Assembly (NCBI GenBank): GCA_035530875.1
Contig: DATKUB010000012.1
Span: forward strand, 1 to 64,000
Source: JANXYY01 sp035530875
GTDB lineage: Bacteria > Actinomycetota > Actinomycetes > Nanopelagicales > Nanopelagicaceae
DNA length: 64,000 nucleotides
Direction of reading: 5' to 3'
The notes under the pieces are model-generated. The model saw only the letters and a list, made by a program, of their open reading frames with translations. It did not search any database and was not told the DNA's origin. The translations under genes and the position numbers were made by a program. Each line of letters begins with the position of its first letter. The first letter of the stretch is position 1. This document shows, one piece after another, positions 1 to 7,424 of the stretch.

Positions 1-189
1 GACGTTCTCCGCCTGCGGGCCCTTCTGGCCCTGAACGATGTCGAACTCGACTTTCTGTCCCTCTTGAAGGGTTTTATAGCCCTCCATCTGAATCGCGCTG
101 TAGTGAACGAAAACATCCGTGCCACCATCGGCAGCGATGAAGCCATAGCCCTTTTCGCCGTTGAACCACTTGATTGTGCCTTGTGCCAT
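1..189 (-). CDS. cspA: Cold-shock protein, CspA family (3' end cut by window)
   Basis: The 63 codons present begin MAQGTIKWFNGEKGYGFI and contain the RNP1-like stretch KGYGFI and the RNP2-like stretch DVFVHYSAI of a single cold-shock (OB-fold) domain that binds single-stranded RNA and DNA. The family is about 67 residues long, so only a few residues are missing beyond position 1. The ATG is preceded by a leader of about 90 nt and a plausible sigma-70-type promoter, as is usual for csp genes with regulated 5' leaders. The domain call is very secure; whether it is the cold-induced or a constitutive paralogue cannot be told. Confidence 0.95.
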   Translation of the reverse strand, partial: MAQGTIKWFNGEKGYGFIAADGGTDVFVHYSAIQMEGYKTLQEGQKVEFDIVQGQKGPQAENV

Positions 190-281
190 TTGCCTAACCC
201 TTCGTAACGTGCCTTACGCAGGAAAAGTAGCCGGAGCCGGCTGCTAGTGGAAGGGTTATTTAGCAAAAATGTCGAGCAGTA

Positions 282-309
282 AGAATAATTACCGTGAAAG
301 TGGGGACAA
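282..309 (-). promoter_or_regulatory. Candidate promoter of the cold-shock gene
   Basis: Read on the minus strand, TTGTCC (309-304) and TATTCT (287-282) are separated by 16 bp. A start point near 275 would give a leader of roughly 85 nt before the cold-shock ATG. This is a pattern match by eye only. Confidence 0.35.
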
Positions 310-319
310 ACGCGACAAA

Positions 320-619
320 TTAAAGATCAAAGCCCAATCGCCGCGCGCTTCTTGCCCGCTGACGCGAATCTCTTAGCCGCCGTAGTCGTTTAACTAACAT
401 CGGATCAAATTCAAGAGCTGAATCTCGATCAATAATGTCATTGAGAAGTTGGTAGTAACGAGCCGGCGCAAGATCGAATAGTTCTTTGATGGCGCTCTCT
501 TTGGCTCCCGCATATTTCCACCACTGGCGCTCGAAACCTAAAATTGCGCGGTCGCGATCGGTCAGTCCGTGACTCGAAGAACCTTCGGTTAGGTGCGTGG
601 CTGCCGAACTAGAGTCCAC
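320..619 (-). CDS. DUF3263 family protein
   Basis: A 99-residue protein with the DUF3263 pattern: LTDRDRAILGFERQWW (about residues 19-34), then a helix with FDLAPARYYQLLN (about 48-60), and an Arg-rich C-terminal end (RRLRDSRQRARSARR). The family is actinobacterial, small, probably helical and nucleic-acid-binding in look (HTH-like), and has no assigned function. The GTG start at 619 is chosen because GGAGG lies eight bases upstream. It stands alone between the cold-shock gene and the decarboxylase. Family assignment is secure; function unknown. Confidence 0.85.
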   Translation of the reverse strand: MDSSSAATHLTEGSSSHGLTDRDRAILGFERQWWKYAGAKESAIKELFDLAPARYYQLLNDIIDRDSALEFDPMLVKRLRRLRDSRQRARSARRLGFDL

Positions 620-695
620 TTCACAGCCCTCCTATGAGCATTTTTGCTACCTGCGTTGACACCCATATTAGAGGGGGAATTACACCTTTGTCATT

Positions 696-736
696 TACTT
701 TCCTGACGCGGCTCAGAGTACTTTCCTGACGCGGCT
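696..736. repeat. 18-bp direct repeat, period 23 bp
   Basis: TACTTTCCTGACGCGGCT occurs at 696-713 and again, identical, at 719-736. It lies in the 130-bp spacer between the decarboxylase stop and the DUF3263 start. No transposon feature accompanies it. Confidence 0.8.
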
Positions 737-749
737 AATAGCGCTCAAT

Positions 750-2105
750 TCAGAGGGTGGAAAGGATTTCAGAGAGGTCCAACTCCGTAGTCCTGGGGTT
801 GACTATGGCAAATCGAAGAATGGGCTGACCTCGATGGGAAGACGGCGTGACAAAAGCGAGCTGCTCTTTAAGCAGCCGCTCGCTCCACTTTGAATAGTCG
901 TCCGCTTCCCAGCCTTTCCGAGTGAAGGCAACTACCGAGAGAGTTGGCTCTACAAGCAACTCACATTCAGGGTGAGCCTCAACTAACCGCGCTCCTATCT
1001 TGGCCATCTTCAAGGTCTCTTCGATGGCCATCGAATACGCCTTAGTTCCATGTGCTGCCAGTGAAAACCAGAAAGGCAGACCGCGAGCCCGACGCGAAAG
1101 ATGGATCGCATAATCAGAAGGGTTCCACTCTGATTCTTCAGCCTGCAGAGTGTCTAGATATGAGGCGTGCTGGGTATGTGCACGTTTAGCGATCGATGGC
1201 TCTCGATAGATGAGAGCACAGGCGTCAAAAGGCGCAAAAAGCCATTTGTGTGGATCCACGAGGAACGAATCGGCTTCTTCAATGCCGTCATAAAGGTGAC
1301 GGACGCTTGGCGCGGCTAGGCCAGCGCCGCCATATGCGCCGTCGACATGGAACCAGATCTCACGATGCTTAGCTACGTCACTAATACTGCGTAAATCGTC
1401 AATAATTCCAAGATTTGTTGTCCCAGAGGTCGCAACGGCAGCGAAGACCCGACCCTCCGATGTTGATTCATATTTCTCGATCGCTTGATCGATGCTGGCT
1501 CCAGTTAGGCGACCGTCTGATCCGACTTTGCACTTGATGAGATCAACATCCATCACCCTGGCGGCACTAGCGATCGATGAATGCGACTCCTCACTGCAAG
1601 CTATCGCCCAACGGGTAACGCCTTCGTGCTTGCGCCTGACGTGATCACGGGCGGCGACGAGCGCGGAAAGATTGCCAAGGGTTCCGCCTTGAACGAAAAC
1701 GCCGCCAGCACCTACCGGCAAACCAGCTAGATCTGCGATCCAACGCAGCGCCTGGTTTTCGGCATAGACAGCACCCGATGCTTCAAGCCAGGAGCCGCCA
1801 TAAAGCCCGCTGGCGCCAACAACCAGATCGAACAGGCTCGAGTACTCGGTTGGCGCATTAGGGATAAAGGACAGGTATCTCGGATGATCCACCGATATGC
1901 ACGCCGGGGCCAGAACTTCCTCAAATATCTTAAGAATGCGACTACCGCCAAGTCCATCGGCAGTTATCGTCGCACCCACCTCTGCAGCCAGGTCTTCATA
2001 GGAGCGCGGGGCATCAAGTTCCGGCGGATCCATCTTCAGGCGAGCCAGTGCGTATTCAAAAATTTCATCAGCGACTTTTTGCGTTTCCGGCGTGAATTTA
2101 TGCAC
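750..2105 (-). CDS. PLP-dependent amino-acid decarboxylase (group II, aromatic/glutamate type)
   Basis: This 451-residue protein has the fold-type I group II decarboxylase features: FVQGGTLGNLSAL for cofactor phosphate contacts (about residues 137-149), WFHVDGAYGG with the PLP-ring Asp255, and DPHKWLF with the Schiff-base Lys287. It should remove CO2 from an amino acid in the cytoplasm; aromatic amino acids, glutamate or a related substrate are all possible and the sequence does not decide. The GTG start at 2105 has AGAGG eight bases upstream. It lies 44 bp downstream of the exported-protein cassettes on the same strand, so read-through from them is possible. Confidence 0.88.
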   Translation of the reverse strand: MHKFTPETQKVADEIFEYALARLKMDPPELDAPRSYEDLAAEVGATITADGLGGSRILKIFEEVLAPACISVDHPRYLSFIPNAPTEYSSLFDLVVGASGLYGGSWLEASGAVYAENQALRWIADLAGLPVGAGGVFVQGGTLGNLSALVAARDHVRRKHEGVTRWAIACSEESHSSIASAARVMDVDLIKCKVGSDGRLTGASIDQAIEKYESTSEGRVFAAVATSGTTNLGIIDDLRSISDVAKHREIWFHVDGAYGGAGLAAPSVRHLYDGIEEADSFLVDPHKWLFAPFDACALIYREPSIAKRAHTQHASYLDTLQAEESEWNPSDYAIHLSRRARGLPFWFSLAAHGTKAYSMAIEETLKMAKIGARLVEAHPECELLVEPTLSVVAFTRKGWEADDYSKWSERLLKEQLAFVTPSSHRGQPILRFAIVNPRTTELDLSEILSTL

Positions 2106-2148
2106 GTGTAGATCCTCTCACGCCGGAAACTCAACCTAGAGCAGGGCC

Positions 2149-2724
2149 TTACTTTGTCGGCACCCCGGTGATAATTGCGTTGGCTTGGGCGTTATCGGTC
2201 ACCATGGCCTCCACTACCGGAGCCGTTACCGAGGCCACAACGGCCGCATCCTCTTGGAGCTGAACCGCATCTTCACTCTCACCCGCTTGATTCGCCGCAT
2301 TAATGTCCTCGTCGAAAGAAGCCTGTTCTTGCTGGTCTTCAGCCTCAACCGCGTCAACCTCATTGTCGGTTCCGGGGGCCTCTGAGGTCGATGTCGAATC
2401 CGGGGTCTCCGCAGTTTCCGAAGTTTCTGGAGTCTCTGGGACCTCAGCGGCTTCGGCTGTTTCAACTTCGCTGCTCAATACGCCAAGTGACGAAGGATTG
2501 CTGCCAAGGATTGCCTCCGCTTCGCTTTCATTGTCCACTTCAGCATCAAGAGGATTGTTGCCTGACATTGCTGAAATTGTCGGCCTCGGCGAAGGAATGG
2601 GCGTAGGTGTTGGACTAGTTGTGTCTGCGGCAAGTGCTGAGGAACCGAATGCCAAACTTACTAACGCAAGTGCTCCGACGGCCGTGAGCGCCGAAATTCT
2701 CTTCGCCTTTTTAGGATTTTTCAT
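2149..2724 (-). CDS. Exported acidic protein, copy 1 of cassette
   Basis: I do not recognise a named family. The 191-residue product starts with a clear signal peptide (Lys/Arg-rich start, hydrophobic core, cleavage near SALAADTT). The middle is low-complexity and very acidic, rich in Glu, Thr, Ser and Pro (about residues 60-125). The end forms a helix-like module with EDQQEQASFDEDI, then VASVTAPVVEAMV. There are no Cys residues. It is a paralogue of the protein at 3646-4149: both share the signal peptide, the QQEQ-S-F motif and the ASVTAP motif. It sits 53 bp downstream of the basic partner gene. Predicted as a secreted, non-enzymatic protein; function unknown. Confidence 0.8.
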   Translation of the reverse strand: MKNPKKAKRISALTAVGALALVSLAFGSSALAADTTSPTPTPIPSPRPTISAMSGNNPLDAEVDNESEAEAILGSNPSSLGVLSSEVETAEAAEVPETPETSETAETPDSTSTSEAPGTDNEVDAVEAEDQQEQASFDEDINAANQAGESEDAVQLQEDAAVVASVTAPVVEAMVTDNAQANAIITGVPTK

Positions 2725-2776
2725 GGACTATCACTTCTCTTCTCTTAAATTAAATAGCGGATAGGAGATTTCGGAC

Positions 2777-3469
2777 TTATTTGGTCTTCTTTGTCGAATG
2801 TCTTTTGGCCTTAGCCCTCTTTGCCTTCGCCTTTGCGACTTTGCTCGCACGGGCTGCTTTAACCGCAATCTTTAACTTGGCTAGTGCCTTTATCTTGATC
2901 GCGTTGAACCTCGCCATGGCCTGCACTTGGGTGGCATCTCGTACCGCGACGGCACTGTCCACAGTTGCTCTGAAGGTAGCCATCGCCGCCGCCCGAGTCT
3001 TATCGAAAACTGCGGTCGCCGTGGTCACGCTGGCGTCAGTCTTAAGTGCGGCAGCGGCTTTGTTTAGGGTCACCAAACTCGCCTTTGCAACTGCCCTTAG
3101 TGAGGCATCGGTGGGGTTCGCGCCCGACTTTGCTACTGCCGCTTTGTAGGCAGCCTGCGCCGAAAGCGAAGGCGCTTTAGCGGCGCTTACTGCGGCTTTG
3201 AAGATGGCCAAAGCGGCAGCCACGTCGGCTCGGCGTGTTATCTCCGCTGGCTTTCCAATCGACGTCACCGTGGCGCGACTTGGCTTTACCTCGGCAAAAT
3301 AGGCGGCCCGCGCCTGGGCAATTGTCTTTGCATAGGCTGCGATCGCGGCCTTCTCCTTGGGCGAAACTTTGCCAGCCGTGGCAGAGGCTGGTCCGGAAAC
3401 GAGAAGACCAGTGCTCAAGGCACCCACAACTAAAGCGACGAGCGCCGTACGCATGAACTGAACTTTCAT
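2777..3469 (-). CDS. Exported Lys/Ala-rich basic protein, copy 1 of cassette
   Basis: The 230-residue product has a signal peptide (MKVQFMRTALVALVV, cleavage near ASATAG), then a long Ala/Lys helical body with heptad-like spacing, and ends in a histone-H1-like basic tail of alternating Lys, Ala and Arg. It is clearly paralogous to the protein at 4211-4837: both have a Y-A-K...A-R/H-A-Y/R-Y/F segment followed by EV-PSR near the N-terminus and a KA-A-L-IA-KAA end. The ATG at 3469 fits the signal peptide and has GGAAGAGG upstream; the frame is open further up without a signal peptide. No known family recognised. The opposite charge to its neighbour suggests they may interact outside the cell (inference). 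Confidence 0.78.
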   Translation of the reverse strand: MKVQFMRTALVALVVGALSTGLLVSGPASATAGKVSPKEKAAIAAYAKTIAQARAAYFAEVKPSRATVTSIGKPAEITRRADVAAALAIFKAAVSAAKAPSLSAQAAYKAAVAKSGANPTDASLRAVAKASLVTLNKAAAALKTDASVTTATAVFDKTRAAAMATFRATVDSAVAVRDATQVQAMARFNAIKIKALAKLKIAVKAARASKVAKAKAKRAKAKRHSTKKTK

Positions 3470-3566
3470 CCTCTTACCTCTTCCAAATGGGACGCCATCT
3501 AAGTAAGCGACGTTCCACGTGGATTCATTACATTCCCGAGAATGTTCCAACTCCGAGCCCGAGAAT

Positions 3567-3630
3567 GGCCCCTGGGTTTCGAGCGTGAACACTTGGAAAT
3601 ACTTAGTATCACACTCAAAACCCAGGGGCC
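3567..3630 (-). terminator. Long inverted repeat between the two cassettes
   Basis: GGCCCCTGGGTTT (3567-3579) and its exact reverse complement (3618-3630) form a 13-bp stem. The next eight bases inside can pair at six positions, leaving a 22-nt loop. It starts 16 bp after the stop of the acidic gene at 3646. No U-run follows on the minus strand, so it may be a terminator, an RNA stabiliser or a processing site rather than a classical intrinsic terminator. Confidence 0.55.
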
Positions 3631-3645
3631 AGAGCCTTACTGACC

Positions 3646-4149
3646 TTACTTAAGACCCTCAACAATCTGGGCATGAGCCTGAGAGTCATCGCGAACCATC
3701 GCCCGAACCTCGGGAGCCGTAACTGAGGCCAGGATTGAAGCGTCAGTGCTCAATTGGGCAGCACTCTGAGCATCTCCAGATTGGTGGGCAGCACTGATAT
3801 CAGCGCTGAATGACTCCTGTTCCTGCTGGTTCTCATCATTGAGCGAGACCGCTTCATCGTCGCTTTCTTGAGCGAATACGCTGGCATTGACCCCAGCGTT
3901 TACATTCATGTTAACGCGACCCAACTCGTCGTCCACAGAGCTAATAATTCCGTGGACACTATCAAGAACGCCTGGTGCATTGAGGCCAAGACCCAACTCT
4001 GAATCAACAGTGGCCGATGATGACGATGAGACAGCCGGAGTACGAGTTGTGTCTGCGGCGAAAGCCGAAGATCCAAAGACTGCACCTGAAACGAGTAAGG
4101 CGCCTGCAGCGACCAAGGCCAAGACACTTTTCTTGCTGTTCCTGTTCAT
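3646..4149 (-). CDS. Exported acidic protein, copy 2 of cassette
   Basis: A 167-residue product with a signal peptide (hydrophobic core VLALVAAGALLVSGAVFG, cleavage near AFAADTT), a Ser-rich linker, and a C-terminal module with ENQQEQESFSADISAAHQSG and ILASVTAPEVRAMV. This matches the protein at 2149-2724 at both ends, while the middle is shorter and less Glu-rich. It has no Cys and no known catalytic motif. It lies 61 bp after the basic gene at 4211-4837, repeating the basic-then-acidic order. Family unknown to me; the exported nature and paralogy are secure. Confidence 0.8.
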   Translation of the reverse strand: MNRNSKKSVLALVAAGALLVSGAVFGSSAFAADTTRTPAVSSSSSATVDSELGLGLNAPGVLDSVHGIISSVDDELGRVNMNVNAGVNASVFAQESDDEAVSLNDENQQEQESFSADISAAHQSGDAQSAAQLSTDASILASVTAPEVRAMVRDDSQAHAQIVEGLK

Positions 4150-4210
4150 GATTTTCTACCTATCTGTTAGAGGATGTAAGAAATGGAGATTTAGTTATGA
4201 GTCAAACTGT

Positions 4211-4837
4211 TTAACGGGTTGACTTTGCCGCCTTAATCGCGACATTTAGCCTTGCTATCGCTTTTAACTTTGCCGCTTTGAAATTCGCCGTCGCACGAGT
4301 TGTCGCCCGAGCACTGACTCCTGCGTATTGCCTCAGAGTTGACTTGAATGCAGCCATCGCAGATACCCGAGCCTTTGCAATGGCGACACGCGCGGCAACC
4401 ACTTTTGCATTTTCATGCAAAGACGCACTGGCAAGGTTGAGTGCCGTAAGCCTCGATTTGGCTTCTGTCTTCAACCGTACATTTTCTGGACTTGCGGCCG
4501 ACTTAGTCACCGCCGATGCATACGCCTTCTCAGCGGCCAACACGGGCGCCTTGGCATGCACTGCAACAGCGTTGAAAGAATTCATGGCGGTCTTGACCTT
4601 TGTTCGACGCACCACTTCCGCCTTCTTGGCTGCAACGAGGAAGGCTCTACGACTTGGGTTTACCTCCGTCAAATACCGAGCGTGCGCTTTAGAAAGCGCC
4701 TTCGCATAGGTAGCAGTCGCGATCTTTATTTTGCCGGATTGGGCACTCGTTAGTGCGTAAGCCGACCCGCTGACCACAGACCCAATTAAGAGGGCGCCAA
4801 GCACAGCCATCGATACCGCAGTAATTCTGGACTTCAT
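4211..4837 (-). CDS. Exported Lys/Ala-rich basic protein, copy 2 of cassette
   Basis: A 208-residue product with a signal peptide (cleavage near SAYALTSA), then a helix-rich Ala/Lys body (ATYAKALSKAHARYLTEV about residues 41-58) ending AIARLNVAIKAAKSTR. It is a paralogue of the protein at 2777-3469 but lacks that protein's long Lys/Arg tail. The ATG at 4837 has a strong AGGGAGG six bases upstream and no gene before it on this strand for about 350 bp, so it is probably the first gene of the cassette transcript. Function unknown. Coiled-coil formation is likely from composition but not computed. Confidence 0.8.
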   Translation of the reverse strand: MKSRITAVSMAVLGALLIGSVVSGSAYALTSAQSGKIKIATATYAKALSKAHARYLTEVNPSRRAFLVAAKKAEVVRRTKVKTAMNSFNAVAVHAKAPVLAAEKAYASAVTKSAASPENVRLKTEAKSRLTALNLASASLHENAKVVAARVAIAKARVSAMAAFKSTLRQYAGVSARATTRATANFKAAKLKAIARLNVAIKAAKSTR

Positions 4838-5190
4838 GTTCTTCCTCCCTTAGTTCTGTGTAGGGAAGCGAATGAATTTCTGAACGCATTACCCAAAAAT
4901 CGACGATCAAAGGGTGTTCACAAGATTCAGCCCGCCTTCTCACAGGCTGTCTGGTTTGACCAGGAGGAATCAGGCTCGAAATAAACCGTAAGAGGGGTGA
5001 CAGAATGGCTCTCGGGGAACTGACAGTTTCGATGCCGTTACGCCTTTACGAATCACCATCAAGTTGGTGCGCGAGTCAACTTTGTTATGCGAGAGCGAGA
5101 GAGTTTCCGGTTAAATATCTAAAAGTGAAAGCAGTGTGTTTGACGGGAGGCGAGCCGCCGCTCGGCGAAATGAAACCACCCAGAATATGG
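4838..5190. other. Gene-free spacer before the exported cassettes
   Basis: About 350 bp between the first cassette gene and tRNA-Thr. It should hold the cassette promoter on the minus strand and the 3' flank of the tRNA. One short frame at 5005-5217 has a fair ribosome site but runs into the tRNA and shows no family pattern, so I do not call it. The only clear structure is the REP-like repeat at its tRNA end. Confidence 0.6.
5142..5166 (-). repeat. REP-like hairpin repeat, copy 1
   Basis: On the minus strand this reads GCCGAGCGGCGGCTCG followed by CCTCCCGTC. The core CGAGC-GGCG-GCTCG is a 5-bp hairpin 25 bp downstream of the tRNA-Thr 3' end. It matches the copy at 33485-33509 at 22 of 25 positions. 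It could also act as the tRNA terminator, though no U-run follows. Confidence 0.6.
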
Positions 5191-5263
5191 AGCCGACGAG
5201 CGGAATCGAACCGCTAACCCCCGCATTACAAGTGCGGTGCGCTACCAATTGCGCCACGTCGGC
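5191..5263 (-). tRNA. tRNA-Thr (anticodon TGT)
   Basis: A 73-nt cloverleaf: acceptor GCCGACG pairs with CGTCGGC, D-arm GGCGC...GCGCC-like, anticodon stem CCGCA/TGCGG with loop CTTGTAA giving anticodon TGT, and T-arm with GTTCGATTC. The discriminator base is T and no CCA is encoded. The transcript runs toward the exported cassettes. Confidence 0.95.
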
Positions 5264-5330
5264 ATCTAACAATCCTGAACTTTGCTGGGTAATTATGTCA
5301 GGTCAATCGCGGTGTTTTTCCCGTTCCAGG

Positions 5331-5567
5331 TCAGCGCCAATACCCAAGAGCCCGAAGCAGTTCCTCTGCATCGACCTCCAGGGCATCGCAGAGCGGCTGG
5401 ATGTTATGCGCACCAGGCTCTTGCTGACGGTTGAAGTAGCGGTAGATGGTGCCTCGATCTATGCCAGAGGCCCGAGCCAAATCCTCCAGGGATCCGAACC
5501 CGAGCGCGGTCATCCTGTCTCGCAACCAGGCGGCAGTTCTAATTGCGGAACGTTGGTTAGGTGGCAT
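5331..5567 (-). CDS. XRE-family helix-turn-helix regulator
   Basis: A 78-residue single-domain protein. The HTH covers about residues 12-70: LRDRMTALGFGSLEDLARAS, then GIDRGTIYRYFN as recognition helix, ending in CDALEVDAEELL. There is no sensor domain, so it is a minimal Cro/C1-type repressor. No ribosome site precedes the ATG, so it may be translated from a leaderless or weakly led transcript. It is divergent from the AbrB-like gene at 5703 across a 135-bp spacer with a palindrome, which suggests that it controls itself and perhaps that gene. Confidence 0.88.
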   Translation of the reverse strand: MPPNQRSAIRTAAWLRDRMTALGFGSLEDLARASGIDRGTIYRYFNRQQEPGAHNIQPLCDALEVDAEELLRALGYWR

Positions 5568-5606
5568 CTATTTATCGTCGTTCGTCTCAGGGGGAATTTT
5601 GGGTCA

Positions 5607-5620
5607 CGCTCAGTAGAGCG
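5607..5620. promoter_or_regulatory. Candidate operator palindrome between XRE and AbrB-like genes
   Basis: CGCTCAGTAGAGCG is a perfect 5-4-5 inverted repeat in the divergent spacer. Nearby CCCATAGTTGGG (5629-5640) is a second, less regular one. Either could be bound by the adjacent XRE protein; no footprint-like evidence exists beyond position. Confidence 0.3.
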
Positions 5621-5702
5621 GGATATTACCCATAGTTGGGGCGCTACCCACATATTGCTTTACCACCCAGATCTAGGCCGCTGCAAGCGCTCAGATAGAC
5701 CC

Positions 5703-6101
5703 ATGGAAACCCTGCTGCAGACCCCCGTGGTCGAAGCAGGACGCATCTCTTTGGTGGCCACAGCCAGCTTCATGGGCTGGAAGGTCAATTCCCGGGTCTA
5801 CTTTGAGTTTCTAGAAGAAAGCAAGGCCTGGGTGTTACGTCAACGCGATGTACCGCAATTCGTTAGAGCTCATCGAGCTACTTATTCTGCAATCGAATCG
5901 TTTATCGACGCTAAGCATCGCCTCAGCATCCCGCGCGTTGTTCTTGACACTCTCGGCATCGAACTTCAGAGCCAAGCGTTCGTTCTTGCCGTTCGCCCAA
6001 GGAGCAAAAAGAAAAATCCGAGAGTTGAGCCAGCAGTCTTTCTGTTATCCGCAAATGACGCCGCGCAAATTGTGATAAAAGCCATCAACGATTCAGGATA
6101 G
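5703..6101 (+). CDS. Hypothetical protein with AbrB-like motif
   Basis: A 132-residue cytoplasmic protein that I do not recognise as a full-length family. The segment FIDAKHRLSIPRVVLDTLGI (about residues 69-88) has the shape of an AbrB/SpoVT swapped-hairpin DNA-binding motif (D-x-x-x-R-L-x-I-P-x-x-V-x-x-x-L-G-I). The N-terminal half has a few beta-strand-like stretches, and a basic patch RPRSKKKNPR follows the motif. The ATG at 5703 is the likely start, since the frame upstream crosses the tRNA. It is divergent from the XRE gene. An antitoxin-like or transition-state regulator role is possible; no toxin gene is next to it. Confidence 0.6.
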   Translation: METLLQTPVVEAGRISLVATASFMGWKVNSRVYFEFLEESKAWVLRQRDVPQFVRAHRATYSAIESFIDAKHRLSIPRVVLDTLGIELQSQAFVLAVRPRSKKKNPRVEPAVFLLSANDAAQIVIKAINDSG

Positions 6102-6125
6102 ACCAAATGCCCGGTTGTAGCAGCA

Positions 6126-6440
6126 CTAGTTAGAAACGCAACCTGATTTATCTGCGGCGTAAAAGTGCTCGAGTTGCGACTTTGCCTTAAGCCAGACCGC
6201 GTGCGCCTGTTTCAAGGCGTCTGCTTCTGGTGAGACTGCAAGTTTCCCATCTGCCGCGATTTCCGCCATGCGCTCCGCGTATCTAGCTTTGGTTATCCGA
6301 TTGGTATAGGTACTGGCCGACACACGAAAGGCCACGCACACCGGGTCATTGACTGCCCTAGTGTGACTAGAACAGCCAGATAGCACGCCACTTCCCACCA
6401 AAATTGACAGACCAAGCGCTAGTTGCCGGCGCGCGCTCAT
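6126..6440 (-). CDS. Small lipoprotein, unknown function
   Basis: A 104-residue protein with a type II signal peptide: basic start, hydrophobic core LALGLSILVGSGVL and lipobox LSGC (Cys23). The mature part is about 80 residues, mostly helical in look, with Cys residues at VCVAF and near the end (KSGCVSN) that could form a disulfide. Its ATG overlaps the rlmB stop as ATGA, so it is translationally coupled to a tRNA/rRNA gene run with which it has no obvious functional link. No family recognised. Confidence 0.7.
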   Translation of the reverse strand: MSARRQLALGLSILVGSGVLSGCSSHTRAVNDPVCVAFRVSASTYTNRITKARYAERMAEIAADGKLAVSPEADALKQAHAVWLKAKSQLEHFYAADKSGCVSN

Positions 6441-7423
6441 GGCCTGGCGTTGGCCACTGCGTGCAGAACGATGCTTGCCGCCACTGAAGCATTTAGCGAT
6501 TCAGTGGCTGAGTGCATCGGAATGGAAACAATCAAGTCGCAAGTTTCGCTCACTAACCGCGAAAGCCCTTTACCTTCACTGCCTATTACGATCATTAGCG
6601 GATCGGCGCCATCTTTGAAATCGGTGATATTCAGATCGCCATCTGCGTCTAATCCAATTACGACGCAGCCAAGGTCCTTGGCCTTTTCGATGGCGCGAAC
6701 GAGGTTGGTCACTCGAGCAACCGGTAACCTCGCAGCCGCTCCAGCCGCCGTCTTCCAAGCGGAGGCAGTCATATTCGCCGCCCTGCGCTCTGGAACCACA
6801 ACCCCATGCGCGCCGAAAGCAGAAGCGCTTCGAATAATGGCGCCGAGATTGCGTGGATCTGTTACTCCGTCCAGCGCAATAATGAGCGGAGCGGCCTCCT
6901 CGTCTTTTGCAATATCAAATAGATCTTCAAGATCCGCGTACTCATAAGGCGGGATCGTGAGAATGATGCCCTGATGTACCGCGCCTTCGCTCTGTCGGTC
7001 TAAATCAGCACGCGGAACCTCACGCATCGGGATCTTGGCTTCAATTGCGAGAGTGAGCGATTCGCGAATACGGTCATCAACATCAATTCGAGTAGCAATC
7101 AGCAATTCCTTAGCTGGCACCTTGGCTCGAAGAGCTTCTAGGACACTGTTTCTGCCAGCGACCAACTCATTTCCATCTCGCTTCATTCGCCCACCGGAAC
7201 CTGCCGGCGCACGTGGAGCACGGACAGAGGTCTTGGCCACCCGTTCTGGCTTGCCAGCTGCTGGCTTCGCTTTTCGCTTTGCGGCCGGGTGGTAAGTCCG
7301 CTCTTCTGCCTTTGGGGTCGGGCCGCGTCCAGCTAGGGCGCGCCGGTTCTTGCCGCCGGTACCAACCGAGGGACCCTTTTTTGACTTGGCCACAGCGCCG
7401 CGTCGAGATGAGTTGCCAGCCAC
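6437..7423 (-). CDS. rlmB: 23S rRNA (guanosine-2'-O-)-methyltransferase RlmB/TrmH type
   Basis: A SPOUT methyltransferase: basic disordered N-terminus (about 90 residues), substrate-binding domain from NELVAGRNSVLEALRA, then the catalytic knot with NLGAIIRSASAFGAHGV, IVIGSEGKGLSRLV and the final SLNASVAASIVL motif. It transfers a methyl from SAM to a ribose 2'-OH in 23S rRNA. I place the start at the GTG (7423), which gives AGNSSRRGAV, the usual actinobacterial opening, with GGAG upstream and 1 bp between it and the cysS stop. A Met seven codons earlier lies inside cysS. Confidence 0.92.
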   Translation of the reverse strand: MAGNSSRRGAVAKSKKGPSVGTGGKNRRALAGRGPTPKAEERTYHPAAKRKAKPAAGKPERVAKTSVRAPRAPAGSGGRMKRDGNELVAGRNSVLEALRAKVPAKELLIATRIDVDDRIRESLTLAIEAKIPMREVPRADLDRQSEGAVHQGIILTIPPYEYADLEDLFDIAKDEEAAPLIIALDGVTDPRNLGAIIRSASAFGAHGVVVPERRAANMTASAWKTAAGAAARLPVARVTNLVRAIEKAKDLGCVVIGLDADGDLNITDFKDGADPLMIVIGSEGKGLSRLVSETCDLIVSIPMHSATESLNASVAASIVLHAVANARP

Positions 7424-7424
7424 G

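Noticed and set aside
2303..4709. Long plus-strand frames opposite the exported-protein genes
   Set aside because: They are mirror frames of Ala/Lys- and Ser/Glu-rich genes; no signal peptides, ribosome sites or families.
5005..5217. 70-codon plus-strand frame with a fair ribosome site
   Set aside because: It runs into the tRNA-Thr gene and its last codons are tRNA sequence; no family pattern.
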